Below, one piece after another: positions 9,001-17,898 of a stretch of DNA of 64,000 nt (the stretch's first letter is position 1; the number at the start of each line of letters is the position of its first letter). This DNA comes from PALSA-129 sp050014595 (GTDB taxonomy: Bacteria > Acidobacteriota > Terriglobia > Bryobacterales > Bryobacteraceae): NCBI GenBank assembly GCA_050014595.1, contig JBEKDA010000006.1:1-64000 (forward strand), in the 5' to 3' direction. Below the pieces are notes generated by a model. It saw only the letters and a list, made by a program, of their open reading frames with translations, did no database searches and was not told the DNA's origin. The position numbers were made by a program, and so were the translations under genes.

Positions 9001-9147
9001 ATGGCTCTGGGTCTGGGCGAAGGCGGAGAGCAGAACGCTCCTCTGGGCCGGGCGGTGATCGGCGGCCTGATGGTCGCTACTGTCGCCACCCTCACCATTG
9101 TACCGGCGTTTTTCGTCCTTCTGCACGGCCGGAGGAAACCTCAGTGA
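6019..9147 (+). CDS. RND-family efflux permease (AcrB-like)
   Basis: A 1042-residue inner-membrane transporter with the RND layout: TM1 at residues 10-30, a large periplasmic loop, TM2-6 around 330-490, TM7 near 530, a second periplasmic loop, and TM8-12 from about 870 to the end. The TM4 proton-relay Asp pair is present (D401-D402 in GILVDDATVTIENIER). The TM10 Lys of AcrB-type pumps (K940 of AcrB, in AKNAIL) aligns with Ala947 in ATANSIL, so the relay differs from classical drug pumps. It is the first gene of a three-gene operon with the adaptor (GTGA overlap) and outer-membrane channel. Substrate unknown; drug or hydrophobic-compound export is likely. Confidence 0.93.
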   Translation: MWIVRIALDRPYTFIVLALLILILSPVIILRTPTDIFPNIDIPVIAAAFNYTGLNAEEMEERITTGYERSLTTTVSDIEHIESQSINGRAIIKVFFQPSANINSATAQVTAISQAVLRQMPPGITPPFLLVYNASSVPILQLGLSGNGLSEQQLFDFGVNFIRTRLITVPGCAIPYPYGGKQRQIMVDLNPTQLQAKGLSPSDVVNAVNAQNLIIPAGSSKIGQFEYDVDLNGSPKSVDDFNDFPVKVVNGAPIYIRDVAHVRDGFAPQTNIVRQDGSRATLLTVLKAGNASTLAVVDGVRKLLPVIAATLPPSLKIQPLDDQSVFVRASVNGVLREAVLAACLTGIMILVFLGSWRSTLIIAVSIPLSILTSVMVLSFLHETINIMTLGGLALAVGILVDDATVTIENIERFLEEGHDLHQAILGGAAQIAVPALVSTLCICIVFLPMFLLSGVARYLFVPLAEAVAFAMLASYVLSRTLVPTLAMYLLRRKAHGRSRNPFVILQRAFDRGFGRLRAAYVGLLGSLVRLRVLFVPLFLLGCLSAFLLFPKLGQDFFPSSDTGQFKLHMRVKTGTRIEETARTCDLVEQSIRRHIPQEQLVSVLDEIGLPYSSINMIYSNSAPVGTADADIFVSLTPDHRPTAEFVRTLRQTLPQEFPGVTFYFLPDDIVSQILNFGLPAPIDVQVVGNNVEANRELADRLMDQMRRIPGIADLRIQQLFDQPKLHVTTDRTKAAQSGFTQADVAASLLISLSGSFQTQPAFWVSPDNGVSYSVATQTPQYAVQSLQDLRNISLTSRPNGPAEILNDLTSISRGSGMAVAVHYGIQRVVDIFGAVDRRDLGSVGADVQRVVDSHRNEVPRGSQVIIRGQVDTMSTSFRGLAGGLVFAIVLVYLLIVVNFQSWLDPFIIIMALPGALAGIVLILFITRTTLSVPAMMGAIMCMGVATANSILVVSFAKDMLLQTGDPMRAALAAGETRFRPVLMTALAMIIGMIPMALGLGEGGEQNAPLGRAVIGGLMVATVATLTIVPAFFVLLHGRRKPQ

Positions 9148-10346
9148 GCAACCCGCCAACCCGTCCTTCCGATACCCAACCGCCCCGCGTGTCTCTCTTC
9201 GCGCGGCTGGTGCTGGCCGTCCTGCTGGTTGCCGTCGCCTTCGGCCTGTACTCGGCCATCCACTCCGGACTCGAATCGCGTGTTCGCGCCGACGCCACCC
9301 TGAAACGCCAGACCCTCGACGCGGCCTTCGCCAACGTAGCCGTTCGACATCCGAAGTCCACTACGGCGTCTGAAGAATTGACGCTCCCCGGTAACATGCA
9401 GGCATTCGTCGCCACGCCCATCTTTGCGCGCACCAGCGGCTATCTGATGAAGTGGTATTTCGACATTGGGTCGCACGTCAAAGCCGGCGATCTGCTGGCG
9501 GAAATCGAAACCCCCGAAATCGACCGTCAATTGGACCAGGCCCGCGCGGACCTGGCAACCGCGACGGCCAACTACCGCCTGGCACAGACCACCGCCGAAC
9601 GTTACCAGTCGCTGCTCAAGAGCGAATCCGTGGCCAAACAGGACGTCGAAGACAAGGTGGGTGACCTGCAAGCCAAAAAAGCCATGGTGGATTCCGCCAC
9701 CTACAACGTGCGGCGCCTCGAAGAAACCCAGCGGTTCCAGAAAGTCTATGCAGCGTTCGACGGCGTGATCACGGCGCGCCATGTCGATACCGGGGCGCTG
9801 ATCGACGCCGGCGCGAACTCGCCCGGCAAGGAACTCTTCGATCTTGCGGCCACCGCCCGCTTGCGCGTTTACGTCAACGTGCCGCAAACCTACTCGCGCG
9901 CGGCTACCCCCGGCAAGGCCGCCGACCTGACCCTGGCGGAGTTCCCCGGCCGTCACTTCTTCGGCAAGATCGCGCGGACGGCCGACGCCATCGATCCCGC
10001 GTCGCGTACCCTCTTGACCGAAGTCGATGTCGACAATACCACCGGAGAACTCCTTCCCGGTGCTTACGTCTCGGTCCATCTCAAATTGGGAGCGCAAGTC
10101 CCCGCCGTGGTTCTTCCGGCCGACACCCTGATCTTCCGTTCCGGAGGACTGTCGGTGGCGGTTGTGCGCAACGGCAAAGCGGAACTGGTGCCGGTGACCC
10201 TGGGCCGCGATTTTGGAACCGAGGTGGAAGTGGTTTCGGGCGTCACTGTGAAAGACGCCGTGATTGAGAACCCCTCCGACTCGCTCACCTCGGGAACGCC
10301 GGTCCACGTCACCGAAGCGCAGCCGGATAAGGACGGCGCCAAGTGA
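9144..10346 (+). CDS. RND periplasmic adaptor (membrane fusion protein)
   Basis: The start is GTG at 9144, overlapping the permease stop by four bases, with a strong GGAGGAAAC ribosome binding site (9131-9139). The product of about 400 residues has one N-terminal membrane anchor (about residues 20-40). It then has a split lipoyl domain (GYLMKWYFDIGSHVKAGDLL), a helical hairpin (about 125-200), and beta-barrel and membrane-proximal domains ending near VTLGRDFGTEVEVVSGV. It links the permease to the outer-membrane channel and is needed for pump assembly. Gene order permease-adaptor-channel differs from the adaptor-first order of acrAB-type operons. Confidence 0.93.
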   Translation: MSNPPTRPSDTQPPRVSLFARLVLAVLLVAVAFGLYSAIHSGLESRVRADATLKRQTLDAAFANVAVRHPKSTTASEELTLPGNMQAFVATPIFARTSGYLMKWYFDIGSHVKAGDLLAEIETPEIDRQLDQARADLATATANYRLAQTTAERYQSLLKSESVAKQDVEDKVGDLQAKKAMVDSATYNVRRLEETQRFQKVYAAFDGVITARHVDTGALIDAGANSPGKELFDLAATARLRVYVNVPQTYSRAATPGKAADLTLAEFPGRHFFGKIARTADAIDPASRTLLTEVDVDNTTGELLPGAYVSVHLKLGAQVPAVVLPADTLIFRSGGLSVAVVRNGKAELVPVTLGRDFGTEVEVVSGVTVKDAVIENPSDSLTSGTPVHVTEAQPDKDGAK

Positions 10347-11788
10347 TGCGGTCAGCGGCAATCTTCGGCCTGGCGGCCGCGGCCCTATGGCTGGCAGGCT
10401 GCACGGTGGGACCCAAGTATACCCAACCCCAGGTGCCCGTCGCGCCGGCCGATCGCGGGCAACTGCCCGCCGCCTACAAAGAAGCCGACGGCTGGAAGCA
10501 GGCCCAACCAGGCGACTCCGCGCTGCGGCAGAACTGGTGGCAAATCTTCGGCAACTCCGAGCTCAACGATCTGGAGGCACAGGTGGACGCGTCGAACCAG
10601 GCCATCAAGTCCGCCGAAGCCAGTTTCCGGGAAGCGCGCGCCGCCGTCAGCCTGAACCGCGCCAACCTGTACCCGACCATCTCCACCGCCCCGGCCATCT
10701 CCACGAACATGGCTTCCCGCAACAATCCGGCCGGCATCTCCACCAACGGGGAATACACCAATCTGGTGCTTCCGTTCGATCTGTCTTATGAGGTGGACGC
10801 CTGGGGCCGCATCCGCCGCTCCATCGCCGCCGCGCGCCAGGAAGCACAGGCCAGCGCCGCGGACCTCGCCACCATTCGGCTCAGCCTGCACGCCGAGTTG
10901 GCCATCGACTACTTCGAGCTGCGCAGCCTCGACGCGCAGAAGCAACTTCTCGATCGCACCCTGGTGGCCTACCAGAAAGCCCTCGATCTGAACCAGAACC
11001 GGTTTGCAGGCGGCCTCACCTCCGGCGCCGAAGTCGCCCAGGCGCGAACCCAACTGGAGAGCACTAGGGCGCAGAGTATCGAAGTCGGTGTGGAACGCGC
11101 GCAGTTCGAGCACGCCATTGCGGTGCTGGCCGGGAGGACCCCCGAATCGCTGAGCCTTCCGCAGGCCCGGCTCGAATCCGCGCCCCCGGCCATTCCCACT
11201 GGCGTCCCTTCGCAACTGCTGGAGCGCCGGCCCGATATTGCCGGCGCGGAACGCCGCGTCGCCGAGGCCAACCAGCAAATCGGAATTGCCCAGGCGGCAT
11301 TCTTCCCCACCCTGCTCATTACCGCTATGGGCGGATATCAGGGCGGCTCCATCGTCAATTGGTTCAACTGGCCCAGCCGGTTCTGGGCCCTCGGACCGAG
11401 CGCGCTCGAAACTCTGTTCGATGCCGGCCGCCGCCGCGCGGCATCCCAGCAGGCTACCGCCGCTTACGATGTCACCGTGGCCAACTACCGCGAGACCGCG
11501 CTCCAGGCCTTCCGCGAGGTGGAGGATAGCTTGTCCGCCTTGCGCATTCTCGAACAGGAATCCGCCGCGCAGCGGATCGTGGTGGAAGCCGCCCAACATT
11601 CCCTCGATCTCTCCATGAATCGCTACACCGGCGGTCTGGTGACCTACCTGGAAGTAGTTACAGCGCAGAGCACCGCGCTCTCGAACCAGCGAATCGAGGT
11701 CGACCTTCTGCGCCGCAGGATGGATGCCTGCGTCCTGCTCATCAAGGCACTGGGCGGCGGATGGGACGTTTCCAGGCTGCCTTCATAA
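10343..11788 (+). CDS. NodT/OprM-type outer-membrane efflux lipoprotein
   Basis: The 481-residue product begins with a lipoprotein signal ending in LAGC (Cys at about residue 20). This is followed by TVGPKYTQP, which is typical of NodT-family channels. Two outer-membrane-efflux repeats follow (about 70-260 and 280-470), each a long helical hairpin plus beta strands, with the conserved LLERRPDIAGAERRVAEAN segment between them. It forms the trimeric exit duct of the RND pump. The start is GTG 10343 (GTGA overlap with the adaptor) or the directly following ATG at 10346. It is the last gene of the operon; a dispersed repeat follows. Confidence 0.93.
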   Translation: MMRSAAIFGLAAAALWLAGCTVGPKYTQPQVPVAPADRGQLPAAYKEADGWKQAQPGDSALRQNWWQIFGNSELNDLEAQVDASNQAIKSAEASFREARAAVSLNRANLYPTISTAPAISTNMASRNNPAGISTNGEYTNLVLPFDLSYEVDAWGRIRRSIAAARQEAQASAADLATIRLSLHAELAIDYFELRSLDAQKQLLDRTLVAYQKALDLNQNRFAGGLTSGAEVAQARTQLESTRAQSIEVGVERAQFEHAIAVLAGRTPESLSLPQARLESAPPAIPTGVPSQLLERRPDIAGAERRVAEANQQIGIAQAAFFPTLLITAMGGYQGGSIVNWFNWPSRFWALGPSALETLFDAGRRRAASQQATAAYDVTVANYRETALQAFREVEDSLSALRILEQESAAQRIVVEAAQHSLDLSMNRYTGGLVTYLEVVTAQSTALSNQRIEVDLLRRRMDACVLLIKALGGGWDVSRLPS

Positions 11789-11925
11789 TGCTGTGAGGTC
11801 TTCAACTAGGCTAGCGAAACTTCGCCTCACCTTCACAACTCGCCTTGATTCATCGGTCCGGACTAGTTCTCTGACCGGCTGGTTTGGTGCCTTTGCGCAA
11901 TCCATCGCTCACGCTGGTGGTCCCG

Positions 11926-11981
11926 ATGCGAAGCCGCGACCGTAGGGGAGCGGTGCCCGTCCCGCGAATGTTTCCTCGCGG
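11926..11981 (-). repeat. dispersed intergenic repeat, copy 2
   Basis: The reverse complement of this stretch matches 61641-61697 almost base for base, including CCGCGAGGAAACATTCGCGG followed by the ACCGCTCCC core. It lies between the convergent ends of the efflux operon and the cobalamin adenosyltransferase gene. Confidence 0.85.
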
Positions 11982-11989
11982 TCAGGCAA

Positions 11990-12610
11990 CTAGGCGGCCG
12001 AGTGATTGGGATCCCACAAGGATTCACTTTCGCTGCAGACGTGGCTGACCCAGCGGCTCCACACGAAGAACGCGTCGCCTAGACGGTTGAGGTATTGAAT
12101 GGCTTCGGGCGGAACGGGTTCCTGGCGGCCCAGGGAGACGGTGACGCGCTCGGCGCGGCGGCAGATGGTGCGGCATTGGTGCAGTACACCGTTGAGAAGG
12201 CCGCTGCCGGGCAGGACGAAGGAACGAAGCGCGGGCAGGTCACGGTTCGTGCGGTCGATTTCGTGTTCGAGGCGGGTGACGTCGGCGAGGGTGACGCGGG
12301 CCTGGCTGGGCTGCACATCCTCCGGCAGAGTGGCCAGGACGGAACCGAGGTTGAATAGCTCGTGCTGGACGCGCAGCAGGAAGGACACCAGGGGCCACAC
12401 CCTGCCGTTGCGATCGGTGATCTCTTCGGCGAGAGCGCGGGCCGATCCGACGAAGGCGTTCAGCTCGTCGACAGCGCCATAGGCCTCGATGCGGGCGCCG
12501 TCTTTGGCCACTCGCTGGCCGCCTGCCAGGCTGGTCTCGCCCTGGTCGCCGCGGCGTGTATAGACGGGGCTGATGGCGATGCGGGGGTCGTCGAAGGGTT
12601 GGTCGCTCAT
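11990..12610 (-). CDS. PduO-type cob(I)alamin adenosyltransferase
   Basis: The start is the ATG at 12610; the frame stays open upstream, but homology begins at ISPVYTRRGDQGETSLAGG. The 206-residue protein shows the PduO/MMAB family signatures: TRRGDQGETSL for ATP binding, YGAVDELNAFVG, and the C-terminal FVLPGSG...CRTICRRAERVTVSL helix. It transfers the adenosyl group of ATP to cob(I)alamin to make coenzyme B12, used for example by methylmalonyl-CoA mutase. That fits the acyl-CoA carboxylase beta gene elsewhere in the window (49160-50701), but the two are not linked. The aldo/keto reductase gene lies 170 bases upstream on the same strand. Confidence 0.93.
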   Translation of the reverse strand: MSDQPFDDPRIAISPVYTRRGDQGETSLAGGQRVAKDGARIEAYGAVDELNAFVGSARALAEEITDRNGRVWPLVSFLLRVQHELFNLGSVLATLPEDVQPSQARVTLADVTRLEHEIDRTNRDLPALRSFVLPGSGLLNGVLHQCRTICRRAERVTVSLGRQEPVPPEAIQYLNRLGDAFFVWSRWVSHVCSESESLWDPNHSAA

Positions 12611-12779
12611 ACCTTCATTGTGCTCTCGAAAAGGAGCATGTGAAACCGGCCACGAAATTGAGGCACGGCGAGGGGTAGCCGAAGACGGTGCCGCCGCCGG
12701 CCCCCGATTTCGAACGTGCGCGGAGGAAAACGCGTTGCCCAGGTGCGCCGGGCGGCGCCCGTCCCGGCAGGAGCCAAAC

Positions 12780-13634
12780 TTACAACATCGCCAGCGGCGT
12801 CTCGTGTGCGGGCGCCGGAAAGGCGCGGTCGATCGCCGCGAGATCATCCTCCGACAGGCTCCATCCGGCGCCGCCGGCGTTTTCGCGCGTGTGGTCCGGG
12901 TCGCCCGCTTTCGGAATGGTGAAGAGTTGCGGCAGGCGCGTGAGAAAGTTCAGAATCACCTGTCGCACGGTGCGTCCATGGCGTTCCGCCACTGCGCGGA
13001 GCACCTTGCCGCCCGGCGAATCCGGGCGCGGGAAGGCGCCGCGGCCGAACGGCGTATAGCCCACCACGGCGATCTCCTGCTGCTGGCAGTAAGGGATTAG
13101 CTTGCGCTCGATGCCGCGCTCCCCCAGGTGATACAGCACCTGGTCGGCTGCCAGGCGATGGTGCCGTAGCGCGGCCTGCGCCGCCTTCACCTGGTCCACA
13201 TCGAAATTGCTGACGCCGGCGAAGCGGGTGCGGCCATCGTCCATTAGCTTTTCCATGGCGCGCATGGACTCGGCGATGGGGTAGCTGCTTTCCCAGTGCA
13301 GCAGGTACAGATCGAGATAGTCCGTGCCCAGCCGCTTCAGGCTGCGCTCGCACGCGCGCAGCGTCCCCTCGTAGCTGGCGTTCGAGGGAAGCACCTTGCT
13401 TACCAGGAACACCTCGTCGCGGCGCCCGGCGATGGCCTTTCCGGCCAGTTCTTCGGCCCGCCCGCTGCCGTACATCTCGGCGGCATCGACATGGGTGAGC
13501 CCCAGATTCAGGCCGGTGCGCAGCGCCTCGATGGCGCGCAGTTCGCTATCGCGCGTGCCTTCAATCATCCAAGTTCCCTGGCCGATCACCGGCACTTCCA
13601 CACGCGTAGAACCGAATGGCCGTCGCGTCACCAC
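12780..13634 (-). CDS. aldo/keto reductase
   Basis: A cytoplasmic NADPH-dependent oxidoreductase of about 284 residues with a TIM-barrel fold. The catalytic tetrad is visible: Asp in HVDAAEMYG, Tyr in the same motif, Lys in FLVSKVLPSN and His in YLLHWESS. The cofactor-binding end has FTIPKAGDPDHTRENAGG. An open frame extends to 13697, but the protein-like part begins near GTG 13634 or 13631 (VVTRRPFGSTRVEVPVIGQGTW), so I choose 13634. Members reduce aldehydes, ketones or sugars; the substrate cannot be read from sequence. It lies upstream of the adenosyltransferase gene and diverges from the GH2 gene. Confidence 0.92.
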   Translation of the reverse strand: MVTRRPFGSTRVEVPVIGQGTWMIEGTRDSELRAIEALRTGLNLGLTHVDAAEMYGSGRAEELAGKAIAGRRDEVFLVSKVLPSNASYEGTLRACERSLKRLGTDYLDLYLLHWESSYPIAESMRAMEKLMDDGRTRFAGVSNFDVDQVKAAQAALRHHRLAADQVLYHLGERGIERKLIPYCQQQEIAVVGYTPFGRGAFPRPDSPGGKVLRAVAERHGRTVRQVILNFLTRLPQLFTIPKAGDPDHTRENAGGAGWSLSEDDLAAIDRAFPAPAHETPLAML

Positions 13635-13728
13635 ACCATTATGCCAGCCACACGAGGAGCGAGGATTGCCCGTATGCTGAGCCCGCCAGGCAGCCACGCT
13701 AGCCAGGCCGCGATACGATCATAAGCAG

Positions 13729-16425
13729 ATGCGACTCGACTCTCTGCTGCTTCTGGCGGTTGCGCCCGCGCTCACGTTTGGCGCCGCCGATTCCAACCGC
13801 ATCGAGTTGGGGGGCTCGTGGTTCTTTCAACTCGACCCCGCGGGCGCGGGACACACCGAGCGCTGGCAGGATCGCAAACTGGAGCCCAACCTCATCTTCC
13901 TGCCGGGAAGCACCGACCAGGGAGGTTACGGCGCCAAGATCGTGGAACCCGAGAAGGGTTGGCTGACGCGTCCTTATAAATATGAAGGCGCCGCCTGGTA
14001 TCAGAAGGAAGTCGTAATTCCCCCCGGCTGGCAGGGCAAGCACATCACGCTCTTTTTGGAACGCCCGCATTGGCAGACCGAAGTCTGGGTGGACCACCAA
14101 GCGTTTGGCATCGAGAACAGCCTCTCCACGCCGCACGAATACGACCTTTCGAGCACGCTCACGCCCGGGCGGCACCGCATCACGGTTTGCGTGGATAATT
14201 CGTATAAGATCGACGTGGGCCGCGATGCCCACAGCGTCACCGACCACACGCAGACGAATTGGAACGGCATCGTGGGGGAGATCGAACTGCGCGCCACCGA
14301 CCCGGTGTGGATCGAGTCGGTTGCCATCTTCCCCGGCGTGGCGCAGCAGGCACGCATCGTCTGTGTCATCGGCAACCGCACCGGAGAGTCTGTGGACGGC
14401 GAAATCACCGCGCAAGCCGGCAGCGCCTCCACCGTCGCGCGCTTCACCCGCGCCGCCGCCGACACAACCGTCGAGATCGCCGTCTCCCTCCCCGATGCCC
14501 GCGCGTGGGATGAGTACCGGCCGTCGCTCTACAACCTGAGCCTGACGCTTACGGCCAAACCATACCGCGACCGGCGCGAACTCGCGATCGGCCTGCGCCA
14601 GATCGCGACGCGCGGCACGCAGTTCACGCTCAACGGCCGTCCCGTTTTCTTGCGCGGCACGCTGGAGTGCAACATCTTCCCGCTCACCGGCTATCCGTCC
14701 ACAACAGTAGAGGACTGGCAGCGCATGTTCCGGATCGCGCGCTCCTACGGACTGAACGCGATTCGCTTTCACTCCTACTGCCCACCGGAAGCCGCTTTCG
14801 TTGCCGCCGACCGCGAGGGCTTCCTGCTGCACGTGGAACTTCCCGTATGGAGCAAGAGCGTGGGCAAGGACGCCGCGCTCGATAACTTCATGCGCGCGGA
14901 AGGCCTGCGCATCCTGAAGACCTACGGCAACCATCCTTCCTTCACGATGCTCTGCCTGGGGAACGAATTGCAAGGCGACTTTAAGTTCATGGACGGGCTT
15001 GTGGGGGAATTTAAAAAGTCCGACCCGCGCCGCCTCTACACATTTTCCAGCGATCACGTCCGCCGCGTGCCCGGCCCTACTTCGGACTACTACGTCACGC
15101 ACCAGACGTCGGTGGGGCGGCTGCGCATCAACGGCACCCGTTTTGGCACAACGGAGGACGGCACTGACCACGATTTTTCGCCCTCCGTGGCCGCGGTGCA
15201 CGTTCCCCTGGTCGCTCACGAACTAGGCCAGTGGGCCGTGTTTCCCAGCTTCGACGAAATTGCCAAATACACGGGCGTGCTGAAGGCGCGCAACCTGGAG
15301 CCGTTCCGTGACAGCCTGGCGGCAGCCGGCATGATCGCTCAGGCGCACGATTTTCAGGTGGCTACCGGCCGGTTTGCCTGGGCCGTCTATAAGGAGGATA
15401 TGGAGGCCGCGCTGCGCACGCCCAACTATGGCGGATTCTTCCTGTTGCAGCTCGAGGATTTCCCCGGGCAGGGCGAAGCGCTGGTCGGTCTGCTGGATTC
15501 GTTTTGGGATTCCAAGGGCATCCTCACGCCCGAAGAGTTTCGCCGCTTCTCGAGTCCCACGGTTCCGCTGTTGCGCATGAAGAAGTTCGTGTGGACGGCG
15601 GGCGAGACCTTCACCGCACGCGCGGAGGTGGCGCACTACGGCCACGAGCCCCTGGAGAACGCGGCCACAGCGTGGTCGGTCACCGATGACATGGGCCGCG
15701 TGGTCGATGCTGGCAAATTCGTGCCGGTCACGCTGCCGCTCGGCAGTGTCACCGCGCTCGGCGACATCCACCTGCCGCTCGATTCCATCACGCAAGCCGC
15801 GCACTGGAAGATCTCCATCGACATCGCCGGCACCGAATTCCGCAACGATTGGGACGTGTGGGTCTACCCGAAGCCTTCCGCCACGTCACTGCCCGCGGGC
15901 GTTCTGGTGAAGACCGGGCTGGATGCCGAAGCGCGCGCGGCGCTCGACCAGGGCCGCAAAGTCGTCCTGCTGGCGGCGCCGCAACAGAAGGACGAAACGC
16001 TGCTGCCCATGCGGTTTCTGCCGGTCTTCTGGTCCAACGGCTACTTCAATAATCAACCGGGCACGATGGGTATTCTCTGCGACCCGCAACACCCCGCGCT
16101 GGCTGGGTTTCCCACCTTCGCGCACGAGAGCTGGCAATACTGGGAACTCACCGAAGGCTCGCATGCCTTCATTCTGGACAAAGCGCCGCTCGGCTTCCGG
16201 CCGATCATACAGGTGATTGACGACTTCCATCGCAATCACCGGTTGGGGGCGGTGATCGAGGCTGCAGTGGGCAAAGGCAAGCTGCTGGCGGTCTCTTTCG
16301 ACCTCACCACCGCGCTCGACCAGCGGCCGGTGGCACGGCAGTTGCTTCACAGCCTGCTGGATTATGCCGCCAGCGACCGCTTTGCTCCGAAACAAACACT
16401 CTCGCTTTCCGATTTCGGATACTGA
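13729..16425 (+). CDS. secreted glycoside hydrolase family 2-type glycosidase
   Basis: The 898-residue product has a signal peptide (MRLDSLLLLAVAPALTFGAA), an N-terminal sugar-binding jelly roll (about 25-190), an immunoglobulin-like domain, and a TIM barrel (about 290-560) with LCLGNELQG. The acid/base candidate is E413 in the NE motif; the nucleophile candidate is E498 in VAHELGQW. A C-terminal beta region follows. This is the architecture of beta-galactosidase/beta-glucuronidase-like GH2 enzymes, but the precise substrate is open. The sugar MFS transporter 90 bases downstream suggests a shared role in using a glycoside: extracellular cleavage, then uptake of the released sugar. Confidence 0.88.
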   Translation: MRLDSLLLLAVAPALTFGAADSNRIELGGSWFFQLDPAGAGHTERWQDRKLEPNLIFLPGSTDQGGYGAKIVEPEKGWLTRPYKYEGAAWYQKEVVIPPGWQGKHITLFLERPHWQTEVWVDHQAFGIENSLSTPHEYDLSSTLTPGRHRITVCVDNSYKIDVGRDAHSVTDHTQTNWNGIVGEIELRATDPVWIESVAIFPGVAQQARIVCVIGNRTGESVDGEITAQAGSASTVARFTRAAADTTVEIAVSLPDARAWDEYRPSLYNLSLTLTAKPYRDRRELAIGLRQIATRGTQFTLNGRPVFLRGTLECNIFPLTGYPSTTVEDWQRMFRIARSYGLNAIRFHSYCPPEAAFVAADREGFLLHVELPVWSKSVGKDAALDNFMRAEGLRILKTYGNHPSFTMLCLGNELQGDFKFMDGLVGEFKKSDPRRLYTFSSDHVRRVPGPTSDYYVTHQTSVGRLRINGTRFGTTEDGTDHDFSPSVAAVHVPLVAHELGQWAVFPSFDEIAKYTGVLKARNLEPFRDSLAAAGMIAQAHDFQVATGRFAWAVYKEDMEAALRTPNYGGFFLLQLEDFPGQGEALVGLLDSFWDSKGILTPEEFRRFSSPTVPLLRMKKFVWTAGETFTARAEVAHYGHEPLENAATAWSVTDDMGRVVDAGKFVPVTLPLGSVTALGDIHLPLDSITQAAHWKISIDIAGTEFRNDWDVWVYPKPSATSLPAGVLVKTGLDAEARAALDQGRKVVLLAAPQQKDETLLPMRFLPVFWSNGYFNNQPGTMGILCDPQHPALAGFPTFAHESWQYWELTEGSHAFILDKAPLGFRPIIQVIDDFHRNHRLGAVIEAAVGKGKLLAVSFDLTTALDQRPVARQLLHSLLDYAASDRFAPKQTLSLSDFGY

Positions 16426-16515
16426 CTATGTGCGGATTCCCGTCACCTCCCGGCAGCCAACCGGATTTTTCCTTCCTGGCGCTGGAATTGGGCCAGAAAC
16501 ACCCAGGGGCGGCGG

Positions 16516-17898
16516 ATGTCCTATAACACCCGCTATGTCTGGCTCATCTGCGCGATTGCGGCGCTGGGGGGCCTCCTGTTCGGATACGATTGGGTAGTCA
16601 TCGGGGGCGCCAAGCCTTTCTATGAGAAATATTTCGAGCTCAACAGCGAGCGGCTCATCGGATGGGCCAACAGTTGCGCGCTGCTCGGGTGTCTCGCCGG
16701 CTCGCTGGCGTCCGGTCTGTTCACGGACCGCTTCGGCCGCAAGAAAATCCTGATTCTGTCCGCCTTTCTCTTCGCCGTTTCCTCCATCTTCACGGGCTGG
16801 GCTCAGTCCTTCACCTGGTTCGTCGTCTGGCGAATCGCCGGCGGCTCGGCCATCGGCATGGCGTCCAACGTCTCGCCCATGTACATCGCCGAAGTCAGTC
16901 CCGCCGAGTGGCGCGGGCGCCTGGTTTCGCTGAACCAGTTGACCATCGTCATTGGCATCCTGGCTGCTCAAGTGGCCAACTGGCTGATCGCTCAGCCGGT
17001 GCCGGATGGCGCCGGCTCCGAGATGATCCGTCTTTCATGGAACGGCCAATACGCGTGGCGATGGATGTTCACCGCAGTCGCGGCGCCTTCCGCTATCTTT
17101 TTTTTCAGCGCGTGGTTCGTGCCGGAAAGCCCGCGGTGGCTCGCCAGGAACGGCGCCAAGGACCCGGCCCGCGGCGTCCTGACGCGCATCGGCGGCGCGG
17201 CGTATGCGGATCGGGAAATGCGCGAGATCTCCCGCACGGTCGCAGAAGACCACGGCGCTCCCTGGCGAGACCTGCTCGCGCCCGGCCTGCGGCACGTCCT
17301 CCGCATCGGTCTCTTCCTCGCCGTGCTGCAGCAGTGGAGCGGCATCAACGTCATCTTCAACTATGCCGAGGAAATTTACCGCGGCGCGGGCTACAACGTG
17401 AATGGCATCCTCTTTAATATCGTGATCACCGGCGCCATCAACTTGGTCTGCACGCTCGCCGCGCTCGGCTTCGTGGACAAGTTCGGCCGCCGCGCCCTCA
17501 TGCTGATGGGTTGCGCCGGCACCGCCATTTCCCATACGCTGCTCGGCTTCGCTTACCATTTCGGCATGAAAGGGCTGCCCGTGCTGGTGTTGACGCTCTG
17601 CACCATCGGCTGCTACGCGATGTCGCTTGCGCCCATTACGTGGGTGCTGATTTCGGAAATTTTTCCCAATCGCGTGCGCGGCCGGGCGGTTTCGATTTCG
17701 GTCTCCGCACTTTGGATCGCCTGCTTCCTGCTGACTTTCACCTTCCCGGTTCTCAACTCCGCGCTCGGCCCGGCAGGCACTTTCTGGCTCTACGCCGGCA
17801 TCTGCTTCGTAGGCTTTCTGTTCGTGCTGCTGTGCGTTCCCGAAACCAAGGGCAAGAGCCTGGAGCAAATCGAACGCGAACTGGCGCCATCAAAATGA
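16516..17898 (+). CDS. MFS sugar:proton symporter (sugar porter family)
   Basis: A 460-residue protein with twelve predicted membrane segments and sugar-porter signatures: FTDRFGRKK after TM2, PMYIAEVSPAEWRGRLVSLNQL after TM4, PESPRWL before the central loop, LAVLQQWSGINVIFNYAEEIY in TM7, DKFGRRALM after TM8, and VPETKGKSLEQIE at the C-terminus. It resembles bacterial xylose, arabinose or glucose proton symporters. It follows the GH2 glycosidase on the same strand with a 90-base gap, so co-transcription is plausible. Its stop codon overlaps a short secretory leader (ATGA at 17895). Confidence 0.92.
   Translation: MSYNTRYVWLICAIAALGGLLFGYDWVVIGGAKPFYEKYFELNSERLIGWANSCALLGCLAGSLASGLFTDRFGRKKILILSAFLFAVSSIFTGWAQSFTWFVVWRIAGGSAIGMASNVSPMYIAEVSPAEWRGRLVSLNQLTIVIGILAAQVANWLIAQPVPDGAGSEMIRLSWNGQYAWRWMFTAVAAPSAIFFFSAWFVPESPRWLARNGAKDPARGVLTRIGGAAYADREMREISRTVAEDHGAPWRDLLAPGLRHVLRIGLFLAVLQQWSGINVIFNYAEEIYRGAGYNVNGILFNIVITGAINLVCTLAALGFVDKFGRRALMLMGCAGTAISHTLLGFAYHFGMKGLPVLVLTLCTIGCYAMSLAPITWVLISEIFPNRVRGRAVSISVSALWIACFLLTFTFPVLNSALGPAGTFWLYAGICFVGFLFVLLCVPETKGKSLEQIERELAPSK

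Noticed and set aside
7336..9159. A 607-codon minus-strand frame opposite the RND permease
   Set aside because: Low-complexity shadow translation of a clear transporter gene, without any recognisable motif.
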